From assembly GCA_017608625.1 (NCBI GenBank), contig JAFCFN010000004.1:1-63167 (forward strand): DNA of 63,167 nucleotides. The letters run 5' to 3'. The translations under genes and the position numbers were made by a program. Below, in pieces: positions 16,826-25,741 of the stretch. Source of the DNA: Candidatus Woesearchaeota archaeon (GTDB lineage: Archaea > Nanobdellota > Nanobdellia > Woesearchaeales > JAFCFN01). How positions within the stretch are numbered: position 1 is the stretch's first letter; each line of letters begins with the position of its first letter. The notes under the pieces were generated by a model. It was not told where the DNA came from. It saw nothing but the letters and a program-made list of their open reading frames with translations, and did not search any database.

Positions 16826-17971
16826 ATGGGGGATTTTATTAATGAACAAGAAGGAATTGATTCTATTGAACAACCAGTTCAAGAACAAAAACCAATACAA
16901 GGAGATTTACCAGTAAGAAATGCAAATGTTGAGGATGCGGAATTAGAAGAAATCCTTGCCAGACAAAGAGCAACTATTAAGGTTGTTGGAACTGGTGGCG
17001 GCGGAAATAATACAATCAACAGAATTGCTGAAGTGGGAATAACTGGTGTTGAGTCAATTGCTGTTAATACTGACGCTCAAGATTTATTATTTACAACAGC
17101 TGATAAAAAAATCCTTATTGGAAGAGAGATCACAAAAGGTCTTGGTGCTGGTTCTGATCCAAAAATAGGAGAAGAAGCTGCTAAAGAGAGTGAGCATGAG
17201 ATAAAACAAGCGATATATAATGCTGATATGGTGTTTATTACATGTGGTTTAGGTGGAGGAACAGGAACTGGATCTGCTCCTATAATAGCAGAGATTGCTA
17301 AAAAAATGGGAGCTTTGACAGTTGGAGTGGTTACACTACCTTTTACAATAGAAGGACAGACAAGATATGAGAATGCAATGATTGGTTTGGAGAAATTAGA
17401 GAATATAGTTGACACCCTGATTGTTATTCCGAATGATAAGTTATTGGAATTAGCACCTGATTTACCATTACAAACCGCTTTTAAGGTTGCTGATGAAATA
17501 TTGACAAATGCTGTTAAAGGGATTTCTGAATTAGTTACAAAAGCAGGTTTAGTTAACCTAGACTTTGCAGATATAAGAGCAGTTATGAAAGGCGGAGGAG
17601 TAGCTTTGATAGGTGTTGGAGAGAGTGATACAGAAAACAGAGCAGTTGAGGCTGTTGAAAAGGCAATTACAAATCCTTTGTTGGATGTTGATATCTCAGG
17701 AGCAAATGGAGCGTTGATTAATGTAGCAGGTGGACAGGATTTAACTCTTGATGAGGCTAAGAAGGTTGTTGAAACTGTTTCTGATAGACTATCAGAGAAT
17801 GCAAAGATTATATGGGGAGCGCAGATAAGCCCTGATTTGGCTAATACAATCAGAACAATGCTTATTGTGACAGGAGTTAAAAGCAGTCAGATATTTGGAC
17901 CAGGAAGAACAGTTAGTGACAAGAGAAAACAAGAGATAGAGCAAGAGCTAGGAATAAAGTTTGTTGACTAA
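16826..17971 (+). CDS. ftsZ: Cell division protein FtsZ
   Basis: 381 residues. [21 protein letters not shown] begins the GTPase domain at about residue 50. The tubulin signature [12 protein letters not shown] follows, then [12 protein letters not shown], the T7 loop region [17 protein letters not shown] and [14 protein letters not shown]-like sequence. The first 45 residues are an acidic, Gln/Pro-rich tail before the fold, and the C-terminus ends soon after the domain. It polymerises with GTP to form the division ring. A TATA box (TTTTTAAATATA, about 16740-16751) and GAGGGGTG (about 16807-16814) precede the ATG, giving a leader of roughly 50 nt. The order ftsZ-secE-spt5-rpl11 is common in archaea. 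Confidence 0.97.
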   Translation: MGDFINEQEGIDSIEQPVQEQKPIQGDLPVRNANVEDAELEEILARQRATIKVVGTGGGGNNTINRIAEVGITGVESIAVNTDAQDLLFTTADKKILIGREITKGLGAGSDPKIGEEAAKESEHEIKQAIYNADMVFITCGLGGGTGTGSAPIIAEIAKKMGALTVGVVTLPFTIEGQTRYENAMIGLEKLENIVDTLIVIPNDKLLELAPDLPLQTAFKVADEILTNAVKGISELVTKAGLVNLDFADIRAVMKGGGVALIGVGESDTENRAVEAVEKAITNPLLDVDISGANGALINVAGGQDLTLDEAKKVVETVSDRLSENAKIIWGAQISPDLANTIRTMLIVTGVKSSQIFGPGRTVSDKRKQEIEQELGIKFVD

Positions 17972-17986
17972 GATTTTTATTAAAGC

Positions 17987-18015
17987 TTTAAGAGAGTGAG
18001 AATTACTCTCTTAAA
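17987..18015 (+). terminator. Hairpin after ftsZ
   Basis: TTTAAGAGAGT (17987-17997) and ACTCTCTTAAA (18005-18015) form an 11-bp stem with a 7-nt loop 16 bp after the ftsZ stop, followed by T-rich sequence to about 18031. It fits a transcription end between ftsZ and the secE operon, which has its own TATA-like ACATTTAAAA near 18045. Confidence 0.55.
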
Positions 18016-18075
18016 AATTTCAATCTTTTTGTTATAACCATAACATTTAAAAAACAATCCTCTTTTCTCTATATA

Positions 18076-18276
18076 ATGGATTATACAGAGGAAAAGCCAA
18101 ATTTAATAAATAAGTTAAGAAGATTCATAATAGAATGTGTGAGAGTTTTAAAAGTTACAAGAAAGCCAACCAAAGAAGAGTTTAAAACAATTGTCAAAGT
18201 AACTGGTTTGGGAATAATAATCATTGGTTTGATAGGCTTTATAATTCAGTTAATCAAGATCATATTTTTTAAGTAA
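18076..18276 (+). CDS. secE: Preprotein translocase subunit SecE (Sec61 gamma)
   Basis: 66 residues: an amphipathic N-terminal helix (LINKLRRFIIECVRVLKVTRKPTKEEF, with the conserved V.R.TRKPT.EEF pattern) followed by one membrane span (IIIIGLIGFIIQLIKIIFF). Size and motif match archaeal SecE, which clamps SecY in the translocon. It is followed after one base by spt5, the usual archaeal order. Confidence 0.93.
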   Translation: MDYTEEKPNLINKLRRFIIECVRVLKVTRKPTKEEFKTIVKVTGLGIIIIGLIGFIIQLIKIIFFK

Positions 18277-18277
18277 A

Positions 18278-18754
18278 ATGGTAGAAGAAAGTGCTATATT
18301 TGCATTAAGAACAACACCTAATAGAGAAGATCAAGTAATGGATTTTGTTAGCTCTAATGCTGCTAAAAAAGGATTAGAAGTTTATTCTATTGTTAGGCCT
18401 CATGGTTTAAGAGGTTATATATTTATTGAGGCAAAAACAAGAACAGAGGCAGAGCAGGCAGCAGCAGGTGTTCCTTATGCAAGAGGAATATTGCCAAAAC
18501 CTGTTGAGTATAATGAAATAGAGCATATGCTTGAGCAGATCAAGGTTGAGAGAGATATAAGGAAGAATGATATTGTTGAGATTATTGCTGGAGCATTTAA
18601 AAGAGAGCAGGCAAAGATTATAAGAGTTGATAAACAAAAAGAAGAAGTTGTTGTAGAATTATTAGAAGCAGCTGTTCCTATTCCAATAACAGTAAGAATG
18701 GATGCTGTTAAGGTTATAAGAAGAGAGGGCGAGGCTGAGAAAGAGGAGGAATAA
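18278..18754 (+). CDS. spt5: Transcription elongation factor Spt5 (NusG)
   Basis: 158 residues with the NGN domain (FALRTTPNREDQVMDFV, then VRPHGLRGYIFIEA) and a C-terminal KOW domain (KNDIVEIIAGAFKREQAKIIRVD). It binds the RNA polymerase clamp, with Spt4 as partner, and promotes processive elongation. A short acidic tail (EGEAEKEEE) follows. It is co-transcribed with secE and probably rpl11. Confidence 0.95.
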   Translation: MVEESAIFALRTTPNREDQVMDFVSSNAAKKGLEVYSIVRPHGLRGYIFIEAKTRTEAEQAAAGVPYARGILPKPVEYNEIEHMLEQIKVERDIRKNDIVEIIAGAFKREQAKIIRVDKQKEEVVVELLEAAVPIPITVRMDAVKVIRREGEAEKEEE

Positions 18755-18820
18755 TGCGAGCAAAGCGAGCAAATTTTTTGGTTAAGCTTTTTGCCGACTT
18801 AAAGGAGGGAAAAAGGTTAA

Positions 18821-19561
18821 ATGGCAAAAGAGACTGTTGAAGCATTGGTGGAAGGAGGAAAAGCAACAGCAGCACCTCCATTAGGCCCAGCTTTGGGTCC
18901 ATTAGGAGTTAACATAGGTCAGGTAGTATCTGCAATTAATGAAAAAACCAAAGATTTTAAGGGAATGCAGGTTCCTATAAAAGTGATTGTTGATACTGAT
19001 ACAAAACAGTTTGAGATAACAGTCGGAACACCACCTGTTTCTTCTTTATTACTGAAGGAAGCTGGAATTGAGAAAGGTAGCAGTAATCCTCTGCAAGATA
19101 GGGTTGCTGATGTTCTTATAGAACAAATTATCAAAATTGCTAAGATGAAAGAAGATTCTTTATTAGGAAAAACATTAAAAGAGAAAGTTAAAGAAGTAAT
19201 TGGATCTGCTAATTCAATGGGAATATTGGTAGAAGGGAAGCCTGCTAAAGAGGCTATTAAATTAGTTGATGAGGGCAAGTTTGATAAAGAAATTTTAGAA
19301 GAGAAAACAGAGCTATCAGCAGAAGAGTTGAAAAAACTAGAAGAAGAGAAGAAGAAATTGGCAGAAGAAATAGAAGCAAGAAGAGCAGAATTTGAAGCTA
19401 AAGCTAAAGCAATTATTGAGGAGATGAAAGATGCTGAGAAATCAGCTATAAAAGCAAAACTAAGAGAAGCAGAGATTCCTGAACAGATTATTAAGGAGTT
19501 ATTGCCTGAAGAGGCAGCACCAGCCGCTGGTGGAGCTGCAGCTCCAGAGAAGAAGGAATAA
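18821..19561 (+). CDS. rpl11: Ribosomal protein uL11 with long C-terminal extension
   Basis: 246 residues; the family normally has about 160. The core is typical: VEGGKATAAPPLGPALGPLGVNIGQVVSAINEKTKDFKGMQVPIKV and later IIKIAKMKEDSLLGKTLKEKVKEVIGSANSMGI. From about residue 165 there is an added charged helix rich in Glu, Lys and Ala, then a UBA-like KAKLREAEIPEQIIKELL and a PEEAAPAAGGAAAPEKKE tail, which recalls the Ala-rich hinge of the P1/L12 stalk protein. uL11 forms the base of the GTPase-associated centre. AAAGGAGGGA precedes the ATG. No L1, L10 or L12 gene follows, unlike many archaea. Confidence 0.94.
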   Translation: MAKETVEALVEGGKATAAPPLGPALGPLGVNIGQVVSAINEKTKDFKGMQVPIKVIVDTDTKQFEITVGTPPVSSLLLKEAGIEKGSSNPLQDRVADVLIEQIIKIAKMKEDSLLGKTLKEKVKEVIGSANSMGILVEGKPAKEAIKLVDEGKFDKEILEEKTELSAEELKKLEEEKKKLAEEIEARRAEFEAKAKAIIEEMKDAEKSAIKAKLREAEIPEQIIKELLPEEAAPAAGGAAAPEKKE

Positions 19562-19565
19562 ATTT

Positions 19566-20381
19566 TTATTTGTACAATTCTTTCGCTTTTTTATATTCTA
19601 AATTTAATTCTTTTAATAGGTTGATTATTCTTTCTTTATACTGGCCAAGGCCTTTCCAGTCTATGACAATTAAATCAACTTTTTCTTTTGTTTTATCTAA
19701 TGCTTGTTTGAGCATTTCTTTATCCAAATTATCGAGCTGATATTTTGGACAAACATGACCAAATGAATATTCTGTGTTAAGCATTACTTTTTTGAAAATC
19801 GGAGTATGGTGCAAACCGCCTATTCCAAAAGCAATTTTGTAGTTAGGAATTTTTTCTGTTAAAATATGAAGAATTGTTTTAGCAATTATTTGGCCTGCTT
19901 TCTTGTTTTGCCATTGTTCTAAAGAAGAACCAATCTCTATAAACATACATGGTTTTTCTAGATAAGGACCATGATGAGTGCATTCTTGAACTATTTCCCA
20001 TTCAGTATTTTTGGCTAATTTTTCTAGCTTTAACAAAGCCATTTTTAGCAAAGAAGCAGGCGCAATGCATAATTTTTTGTCTTTTCCTCCAAACTCTGCT
20101 TTCCCCCAATTACCTGGAGCATGAACAGATAAAGAGTTTATTTTAGAAGCAGCTTCATGTTTTGTTGCAAATACAAACAAATCAGCATTTATTTGTTTGT
20201 CAATATTCTCACAATAGATCGATTCTTTTTCTGTTGTGTAAATTTTGATATCTTTTAGTTGATAAACAAAATTATTGTCAAATATTTCTGTTGTTTTTTG
20301 GAATGGAAATAGTTCTAACAAATTTTCTTTTATATTAAGTCCTGCTGGATCTTTTTTTGAGATTATTATTGCTGTTTGCAT
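19566..20381 (-). CDS. dtdA: D-aminoacyl-tRNA deacylase (archaeal/plant DTD2 type)
   Basis: 271 residues of the GEK1/DTD2 family. It shows LFVFATKHEAASKINSLSVHAPGNWGKAEFGG, the conserved ECTHHGPYLEKPCMFIEIGSS block with a likely metal site, and IAFGIGGLHHTPIF. It removes D-amino acids wrongly attached to tRNA, a zinc-dependent cytoplasmic proofreading step. The gene is convergent with rpl11 (4 bp between stops) and divergent from the Ca2+ ATPase gene. Confidence 0.93.
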   Translation of the reverse strand: MQTAIIISKKDPAGLNIKENLLELFPFQKTTEIFDNNFVYQLKDIKIYTTEKESIYCENIDKQINADLFVFATKHEAASKINSLSVHAPGNWGKAEFGGKDKKLCIAPASLLKMALLKLEKLAKNTEWEIVQECTHHGPYLEKPCMFIEIGSSLEQWQNKKAGQIIAKTILHILTEKIPNYKIAFGIGGLHHTPIFKKVMLNTEYSFGHVCPKYQLDNLDKEMLKQALDKTKEKVDLIVIDWKGLGQYKERIINLLKELNLEYKKAKELYK

Positions 20382-20447
20382 TTTTATATTAAATATGATA
20401 ATGTTTTTAAATATAGCTTATTTTTATCATATCAAAAAAGAGGTAAA

Positions 20448-23063
20448 ATGCATTATCACGCTTTAAATATTAGTGATGTTTTTAAGGCATTGAATTCTTC
20501 AAGAAAAGGTCTGACAGAAGCAGAGGCAAAAGCAAGACTTGAGAAATATGGCTTAAATGAAATAAAAGAGAAAAAACCAATTTCTGCTTTTAAAATATTT
20601 CTGTCACAGTTTGCATCACCAATAATCTGGATCTTATTGGGAGCAATAATAATTTCTTTAATAATAAAAGAACAGACAGATGCAGTTGTTATAGCTGCAA
20701 TTGTTATTTTAAATGCTGTTTTTGGATTTGTTCAAGAGTTTAAAGCAGGGAAAGCAATAGAGGCATTAAAGAGAATGGCTGGTTTGAAAGCAACTGTTAT
20801 CAGAGATGGAGAAGAGAAAGAAATCAGAGCAGAAGAGTTAGTTCCAGGAGATATTTTAGTTCTAGAAACAGGAGACAAAATAGCAGCTGATGCAAGATTA
20901 ATTGAGTCAGTTAATTTACAAACCCAAGAAGCAGCCTTAACAGGAGAAAGTCTTCCAGTTAAAAAAGAATTGACGATCTTGGATGAATCAATAGGTGTTG
21001 CTGACAGGAAAAACATGGTTTTCTCTGGAACAATTGTTACAAAAGGAAGAGCAAAAGCTATTGTAACTGCAACTGGAATGCAGACAGAGCTAGGAAAGAT
21101 AGCTAGTTTAATAGAGCAAGCTAAACCAGAGCCAACACCTTTACAAAAAAATCTAAAAAATCTTGCTAAGTTTTTAGGTTTGTTTGTCATAATTATTGCA
21201 ATAGTTGTTTTTATTGCAGGCATTATTAGAAAAGAAGCAACAGTAATGGATATGTTGCTTGTTTCTGTAGCATTAGCAGTAGCAGCAATACCTGAAGGTT
21301 TGCCTGCTGTTGTGACTATTTCTCTTGCACTAGGTGTTCAAAGAATGGTAAAAAGAAATGCATTAATCAGAAAATTGCCTAGTGTTGAGACATTGGGAGC
21401 ATGCACTGTTATTTGTACTGATAAAACAGGAACTTTAACTCACAATGAAATGACAGTAAGAAAACTTTATGTAAATAAAGAGGTTATAGAAGTAACTGGT
21501 TCTGGTTATGATTCAGTAGGAAAATTTAGCAAAGACCCAAAGGATTTTGAATTACTATTGAAAATAGGTGCTTTGAATAATGATGCAAAATTAAGAAAAG
21601 AGGGTAATGAGTGGTTAGTTATAGGTGATCCTACAGAAGCTGCATTATTGGTTTCAGCAAAAAAGGCAGGAATTGATATAGAAGATTTACAAGAAAAATA
21701 TCCAAGAAAGCAGGAAATACAGTTTTCTTCTGAGAGAAAGAGGATGACAACTATTCATAAAATAAACAAAAGTTTGTTTGCTTTTACAAAAGGAGCTCCT
21801 GATATAATAATTAATTTATGTGATAGAATTTTAATAAATGGAAGGGTAAGAAAACTGACAAAGCACGATAAAAGAGCAATTCTTGAGCAGAATGAAAAAT
21901 TTGCAAGAAAAGCTCTTAGAGTATTAGGATTTGCTTATAAAAAAATTAAAGGCACAGAATCAGAAGAAGAGATAGAAAGTAATATGATTTTTGTAGGCTT
22001 ACAAGCAATGATTGATCCTCCTAGAAAAGGAGTTAAGGAGGCTATTGCCAAATGTAAAAAAGCAGGAATCAAAGTAGTGATGATAACAGGGGATTATGAA
22101 GGTACAGCAAGAGCAATTGCTGAGGAGATAGGAATAAGAGGTAAGTCTCTTACAGGAGCTGAGTTAGATAGAATTCATAATTTGGAGGACATTGTGGAAG
22201 ATATTGCTATTTATGCAAGAGTTGACCCTGGCCATAAGACAAAGATAATAGATGCTTTGAGAAAGAGAGGCCACACAATAGCAATGACAGGAGATGGGGT
22301 AAATGACGCACCTGCTTTGAAAATGGCAGATATTGGAATAGCAATGGGCGTTACTGGAACAGATGTTGCAAAAGAAGCAAGTGAGATGATACTTACTGAC
22401 GACAATTTTGTAAGTATTGTTAATGCTGTTGAAGAAGGAAGAAGTATTTATGATAATATAAGAAAGTTTGTTTTTTATTTGCTTTCTTCTAATATGGGAG
22501 AAATACTGACATTATTTATAGCAATTTTAATTGGTTTACCTTTACCATTGATTGCTTTACAGATCTTATGGATTAATTTACTGACAGACGGTTTGCCAGC
22601 TTTAGCATTAAGTGTTGATCCTGCTGCACCAGATATTATGGTAAGGCCTCCAAGAAAAGTAAAGGAAAAAATAATGAGTAAAGAGAGAATAATTATGATG
22701 ATTTTTGTTGGTTTGGTAATGATGGTAGGTACACTAGGGATTTTTAAGTATTACAAACCTTCTTTAAATTTAGAATATGCTAGAACAATGGCATTTACAA
22801 CTTTGATGTTTTTTCAAATGTGGAACGTGTTGAATGCAAGATCAGAGAAAAGTAGTTTATTTAAAATTGGAATTTTTACCAATAAATATTTAATAGGAGC
22901 AATGCTTGTATCTATTATATTGCAGTTCATTGTGCTTTATACACCTTTAAATGTGATGTTCCATACACTGGCAATAACTGCTGTTGATTGGATCTATGTT
23001 ATTGCTGTTTCAGCATCAGTATTCATTTTTTACGAAATAATAAAAATCATAAAAAAGAGATAA
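20448..23063 (+). CDS. P-type Ca2+-transporting ATPase (SERCA/PMR1-like, P2A)
   Basis: 871 residues from the ATG at 20448 (preceded by GAGGT). It shows the N-terminal cation-ATPase domain (LTEAEAKARLEKYGLNEI), the A-domain TGES in ALTGESLPVKK, M4 with PEGLPAVVTISLALG (the Ca2+-site signature), the phosphorylation site CTDKTGTLTHNEM, KGAPD in the nucleotide domain and GDGVNDAPALKMADIG, then a full set of C-terminal membrane spans. It expels Ca2+ or another divalent cation from the cytoplasm using ATP. The next gene is a CaCA-type exchanger, so the pair looks like a Ca2+ efflux unit. A TATA box (TTTTTAAATATA) is at about 20403-20414. Confidence 0.95.
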   Translation: MHYHALNISDVFKALNSSRKGLTEAEAKARLEKYGLNEIKEKKPISAFKIFLSQFASPIIWILLGAIIISLIIKEQTDAVVIAAIVILNAVFGFVQEFKAGKAIEALKRMAGLKATVIRDGEEKEIRAEELVPGDILVLETGDKIAADARLIESVNLQTQEAALTGESLPVKKELTILDESIGVADRKNMVFSGTIVTKGRAKAIVTATGMQTELGKIASLIEQAKPEPTPLQKNLKNLAKFLGLFVIIIAIVVFIAGIIRKEATVMDMLLVSVALAVAAIPEGLPAVVTISLALGVQRMVKRNALIRKLPSVETLGACTVICTDKTGTLTHNEMTVRKLYVNKEVIEVTGSGYDSVGKFSKDPKDFELLLKIGALNNDAKLRKEGNEWLVIGDPTEAALLVSAKKAGIDIEDLQEKYPRKQEIQFSSERKRMTTIHKINKSLFAFTKGAPDIIINLCDRILINGRVRKLTKHDKRAILEQNEKFARKALRVLGFAYKKIKGTESEEEIESNMIFVGLQAMIDPPRKGVKEAIAKCKKAGIKVVMITGDYEGTARAIAEEIGIRGKSLTGAELDRIHNLEDIVEDIAIYARVDPGHKTKIIDALRKRGHTIAMTGDGVNDAPALKMADIGIAMGVTGTDVAKEASEMILTDDNFVSIVNAVEEGRSIYDNIRKFVFYLLSSNMGEILTLFIAILIGLPLPLIALQILWINLLTDGLPALALSVDPAAPDIMVRPPRKVKEKIMSKERIIMMIFVGLVMMVGTLGIFKYYKPSLNLEYARTMAFTTLMFFQMWNVLNARSEKSSLFKIGIFTNKYLIGAMLVSIILQFIVLYTPLNVMFHTLAITAVDWIYVIAVSASVFIFYEIIKIIKKR

Positions 23064-23064
23064 A

Positions 23065-24033
23065 ATGTCAATTATTGGTTTAGTAAATATCAATCCTTTA
23101 TTGTTTCATGCAATTGTTATAATTGCCAGTTTGATTGTTCTAATTAAAGCAGCTGATTTAGCGGTTTATGGTATAGTAAGATATGCAAGAAAATTGGGAA
23201 TTTCGGATTATTTAATAGGTTTGATAGTTATTTCTTTGGCAGCTTCATTGCCTGAATTGGTTTCTTCTTTGAATGGAAGTGTGATAGGAGACACAGGAAT
23301 TGTTTTTGGAACTATTCTCGGTTCTAATGTGTGTGGAATTGGTTTGGTTATAGGTGTTTTAGCATTAGTAGGTAAAAGAGTCAGTATGGAGTGTAAGATT
23401 TTTGAGAAAACAAAATCAGACATTTTTCTTTTAAGTTTATTGCCTTTTGTTTTGTTGTTGGATTCCAAATTAAATAGATTCGATGGAGTATTATTAATTA
23501 TTGCTTATTTTATATGGATTGGTTTACTTTGGAAAAGAGAAGGAGAATTAGGAAAAGTCAAGAAAGATGTGAAATTAAAGCACATTTACAGGGATGCTTT
23601 GATATTTATTGGATGCTTGGTTGCAATATTGCTTGCTGCTAGATGGATTGTGTTTAGTTCTGTAAATATTGCCAAATTGTTGGCTATTCCATCATATATA
23701 GTTGCTTTAATTGTAATAGGTATTGGTTCTAGTATACCTGATTTAACAGTTGGGATAAGATCTGTTGTTAGGCATCATGCTTCCATTGGAGTTGGTGATG
23801 CTTTAGGCAGTTTAGTAATGAAAAGCTTACTCTTTTTTGGTATACTCGCTTTAATTAATCCTTTAGTTGTTGAATGGTCAACGATTATTATAGCATTTTT
23901 CTTCATAACAATTATACTAGCTTTAGTTTTAAAATTTACAAAAGACAAAGTAATCAGCTGGAGAGAAGGGTTAATGCTTGTTTTGCTTTATTTTGCTTTT
24001 TTATTTCTGCAGATCTTTTGGTTAGTTTTATAA
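23065..24033 (+). CDS. Ca2+/cation antiporter, CaCA family (YrbG-like)
   Basis: 322 residues, about ten membrane spans in two inverted halves. The alpha-1 repeat reads LAASLPELVSSLNGSVIGDTGIVFGTILGSNV. The alpha-2 repeat reads GIGSSIPDLTVGIRSVVRHHASIGVGDALGSLVMKS. Both carry the acidic residue (Glu, Asp) that binds cation in this family. It exchanges Ca2+ (or K+) for Na+ or H+. It begins one base after the ATPase stop and is surely co-transcribed with it. Confidence 0.88.
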   Translation: MSIIGLVNINPLLFHAIVIIASLIVLIKAADLAVYGIVRYARKLGISDYLIGLIVISLAASLPELVSSLNGSVIGDTGIVFGTILGSNVCGIGLVIGVLALVGKRVSMECKIFEKTKSDIFLLSLLPFVLLLDSKLNRFDGVLLIIAYFIWIGLLWKREGELGKVKKDVKLKHIYRDALIFIGCLVAILLAARWIVFSSVNIAKLLAIPSYIVALIVIGIGSSIPDLTVGIRSVVRHHASIGVGDALGSLVMKSLLFFGILALINPLVVEWSTIIIAFFFITIILALVLKFTKDKVISWREGLMLVLLYFAFLFLQIFWLVL

Positions 24034-24036
24034 AGG

Positions 24037-25740
24037 ATGTTTAATATTTTTGCTTTTATGGATTTTTACCAGGAAATAATATCTATTTTGAAAAAGAATA
24101 AACTAACTAAAAAAGAGGTAGCTAGATTAAAGACTAGACTTTGTCGTAAATATAAATTGAAAAGGATTCCTACTGATGTCGAGATTTTATTGAATGCTTC
24201 TGCAGATGATTTACCAAAACTGAAATATTTGCAAACAAAACCTGCAAGAACTTTGTCTGGGGTGAGTCCTGTAGCTGTTATGACTAAACCAATAAGATGT
24301 CCTCATGGAAAATGCGCTTATTGTCCTGGTGGAGTTAGAAGTGTATTTGGAACAGTGCCTCAAAGCTATACTGGAAGAGAGCCTGCTACAAGAAGAGCGA
24401 TAAGAAATCTTTATGATCCTTATTTACAGGTTTTTAATAGGCTAGAGCAATATATCTGCTTAGGACATATGCCTCAAAAAGTTGATTTGATTGTAATGGG
24501 AGGAACATTTCCAAGCTTTCCAAAAAAATATCAGAGAGAGTTTATAACTTATTGCTTTAAAGCAATGAATGATTTTTCTAAATTGTTTTTTAAAAAGAAT
24601 CAATTTGATATTGCTAGATTCAAAGAATTTTTTGAATTGCCAGGGGATATTCACAGTAAAGAAAGGATTGAAAGAATACAGAAAAAATTGTTGAAATTAA
24701 AAAAATCATCACAAACTACTCTTGAGCAAGAGCAAAAGAGAAATGAAAAATCAAATATAAAATGCATTGGTTTAACAATAGAGACAAGACCTGATTATGG
24801 TAAACTAGAGCAGGGTAATTGGATGTTAAAGCTTGGGTGTACAAAGGTTGAATTAGGTATACAGAGTGTTTATGATGATGTTCTGAAAAAGATAGAAAGA
24901 GGACATTCTGTTAAAGATTCTATTGAGTCAATTAGAATATTGAAAGATTTAGGTTTTAAATTAAATTTTCATATGATGCCTGGCTTGCCAGGTGTTAATA
25001 TGCAGAGAGATTTAGAAGGTTTAAAAGAGCTATTTAAAAATCCTGATTTCAGGCCAGATATGTTAAAGTTATATCCTTGCATGGTTGTCAAAGGAACAAA
25101 GCTTTATGATTTGTGGAAGAAAAATAAGTATAAACCATTGACAACAAAACAAGCTGCTGAATTAATAATGGAATTTAAGAAGTCTGTTCCAGAGTATTGT
25201 AGAATAATGAGAGTACAAAGAGATATTCCAACTTATGCTACAGAAGCTGGTGTTGACAGAACAAATTTAAGACAATATATTGAGGAGTTAATGAAAAAGA
25301 AGAAAATAAAATGCAGATGCATAAGATGCAGAGAACCAAGAGGAAGAAATATATCTAACAAGATTAAGATTTTAGCTGGATATTATGAAGCATCTGAAGG
25401 TATGGAGTTTTTTATTTCTGCAGAAGATGTTAAGAATGACATTTTACTAGGGTTTTGCAGATTAAGATTCCCTTCACAAAGTTTAAGAGAAGAGATAACA
25501 AACAAAACAGCCTTAATAAGAGAGTTGCATGTTTATGGACAATTAGCTGAGATAGGAAAAAAAGGTATTGTGCAGCACAAAGGAATAGGTAAAAAATTGC
25601 TAAAAAAAGCAGAGAAAATAGCAAAAATTTATTACAAAAATAAGATTGTTGTTATAGCAGGAATAGGTGCAAGAGAGTATTTTAGAAAACTTGGTTATAG
25701 AAGAGAAGGACCTTATATGGTAAAATTTTTGAAAAAATAA
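24037..25740 (+). CDS. elp3: Elp3, tRNA wobble-uridine carboxymethylase
   Basis: 567 residues. The radical SAM domain holds the 4Fe-4S motif in RCPHGKCAYCPGGV (residues about 88-101), with LIVMGGTFPSFP, GLTIETRPDYG and VELGIQS. A C-terminal GNAT acetyltransferase domain (RELHVYGQLAEIGKKG, QHKGIGKKLLKKAEKIA) follows. It makes the 5-carbonylmethyl group on U34 from acetyl-CoA. The first ATG (24037) is 3 bp after the exchanger gene; a second ATG at 24058 gives an MDFYQEI start that may be the true one. Confidence 0.95.
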   Translation: MFNIFAFMDFYQEIISILKKNKLTKKEVARLKTRLCRKYKLKRIPTDVEILLNASADDLPKLKYLQTKPARTLSGVSPVAVMTKPIRCPHGKCAYCPGGVRSVFGTVPQSYTGREPATRRAIRNLYDPYLQVFNRLEQYICLGHMPQKVDLIVMGGTFPSFPKKYQREFITYCFKAMNDFSKLFFKKNQFDIARFKEFFELPGDIHSKERIERIQKKLLKLKKSSQTTLEQEQKRNEKSNIKCIGLTIETRPDYGKLEQGNWMLKLGCTKVELGIQSVYDDVLKKIERGHSVKDSIESIRILKDLGFKLNFHMMPGLPGVNMQRDLEGLKELFKNPDFRPDMLKLYPCMVVKGTKLYDLWKKNKYKPLTTKQAAELIMEFKKSVPEYCRIMRVQRDIPTYATEAGVDRTNLRQYIEELMKKKKIKCRCIRCREPRGRNISNKIKILAGYYEASEGMEFFISAEDVKNDILLGFCRLRFPSQSLREEITNKTALIRELHVYGQLAEIGKKGIVQHKGIGKKLLKKAEKIAKIYYKNKIVVIAGIGAREYFRKLGYRREGPYMVKFLKK

Positions 25741-25741
25741 A

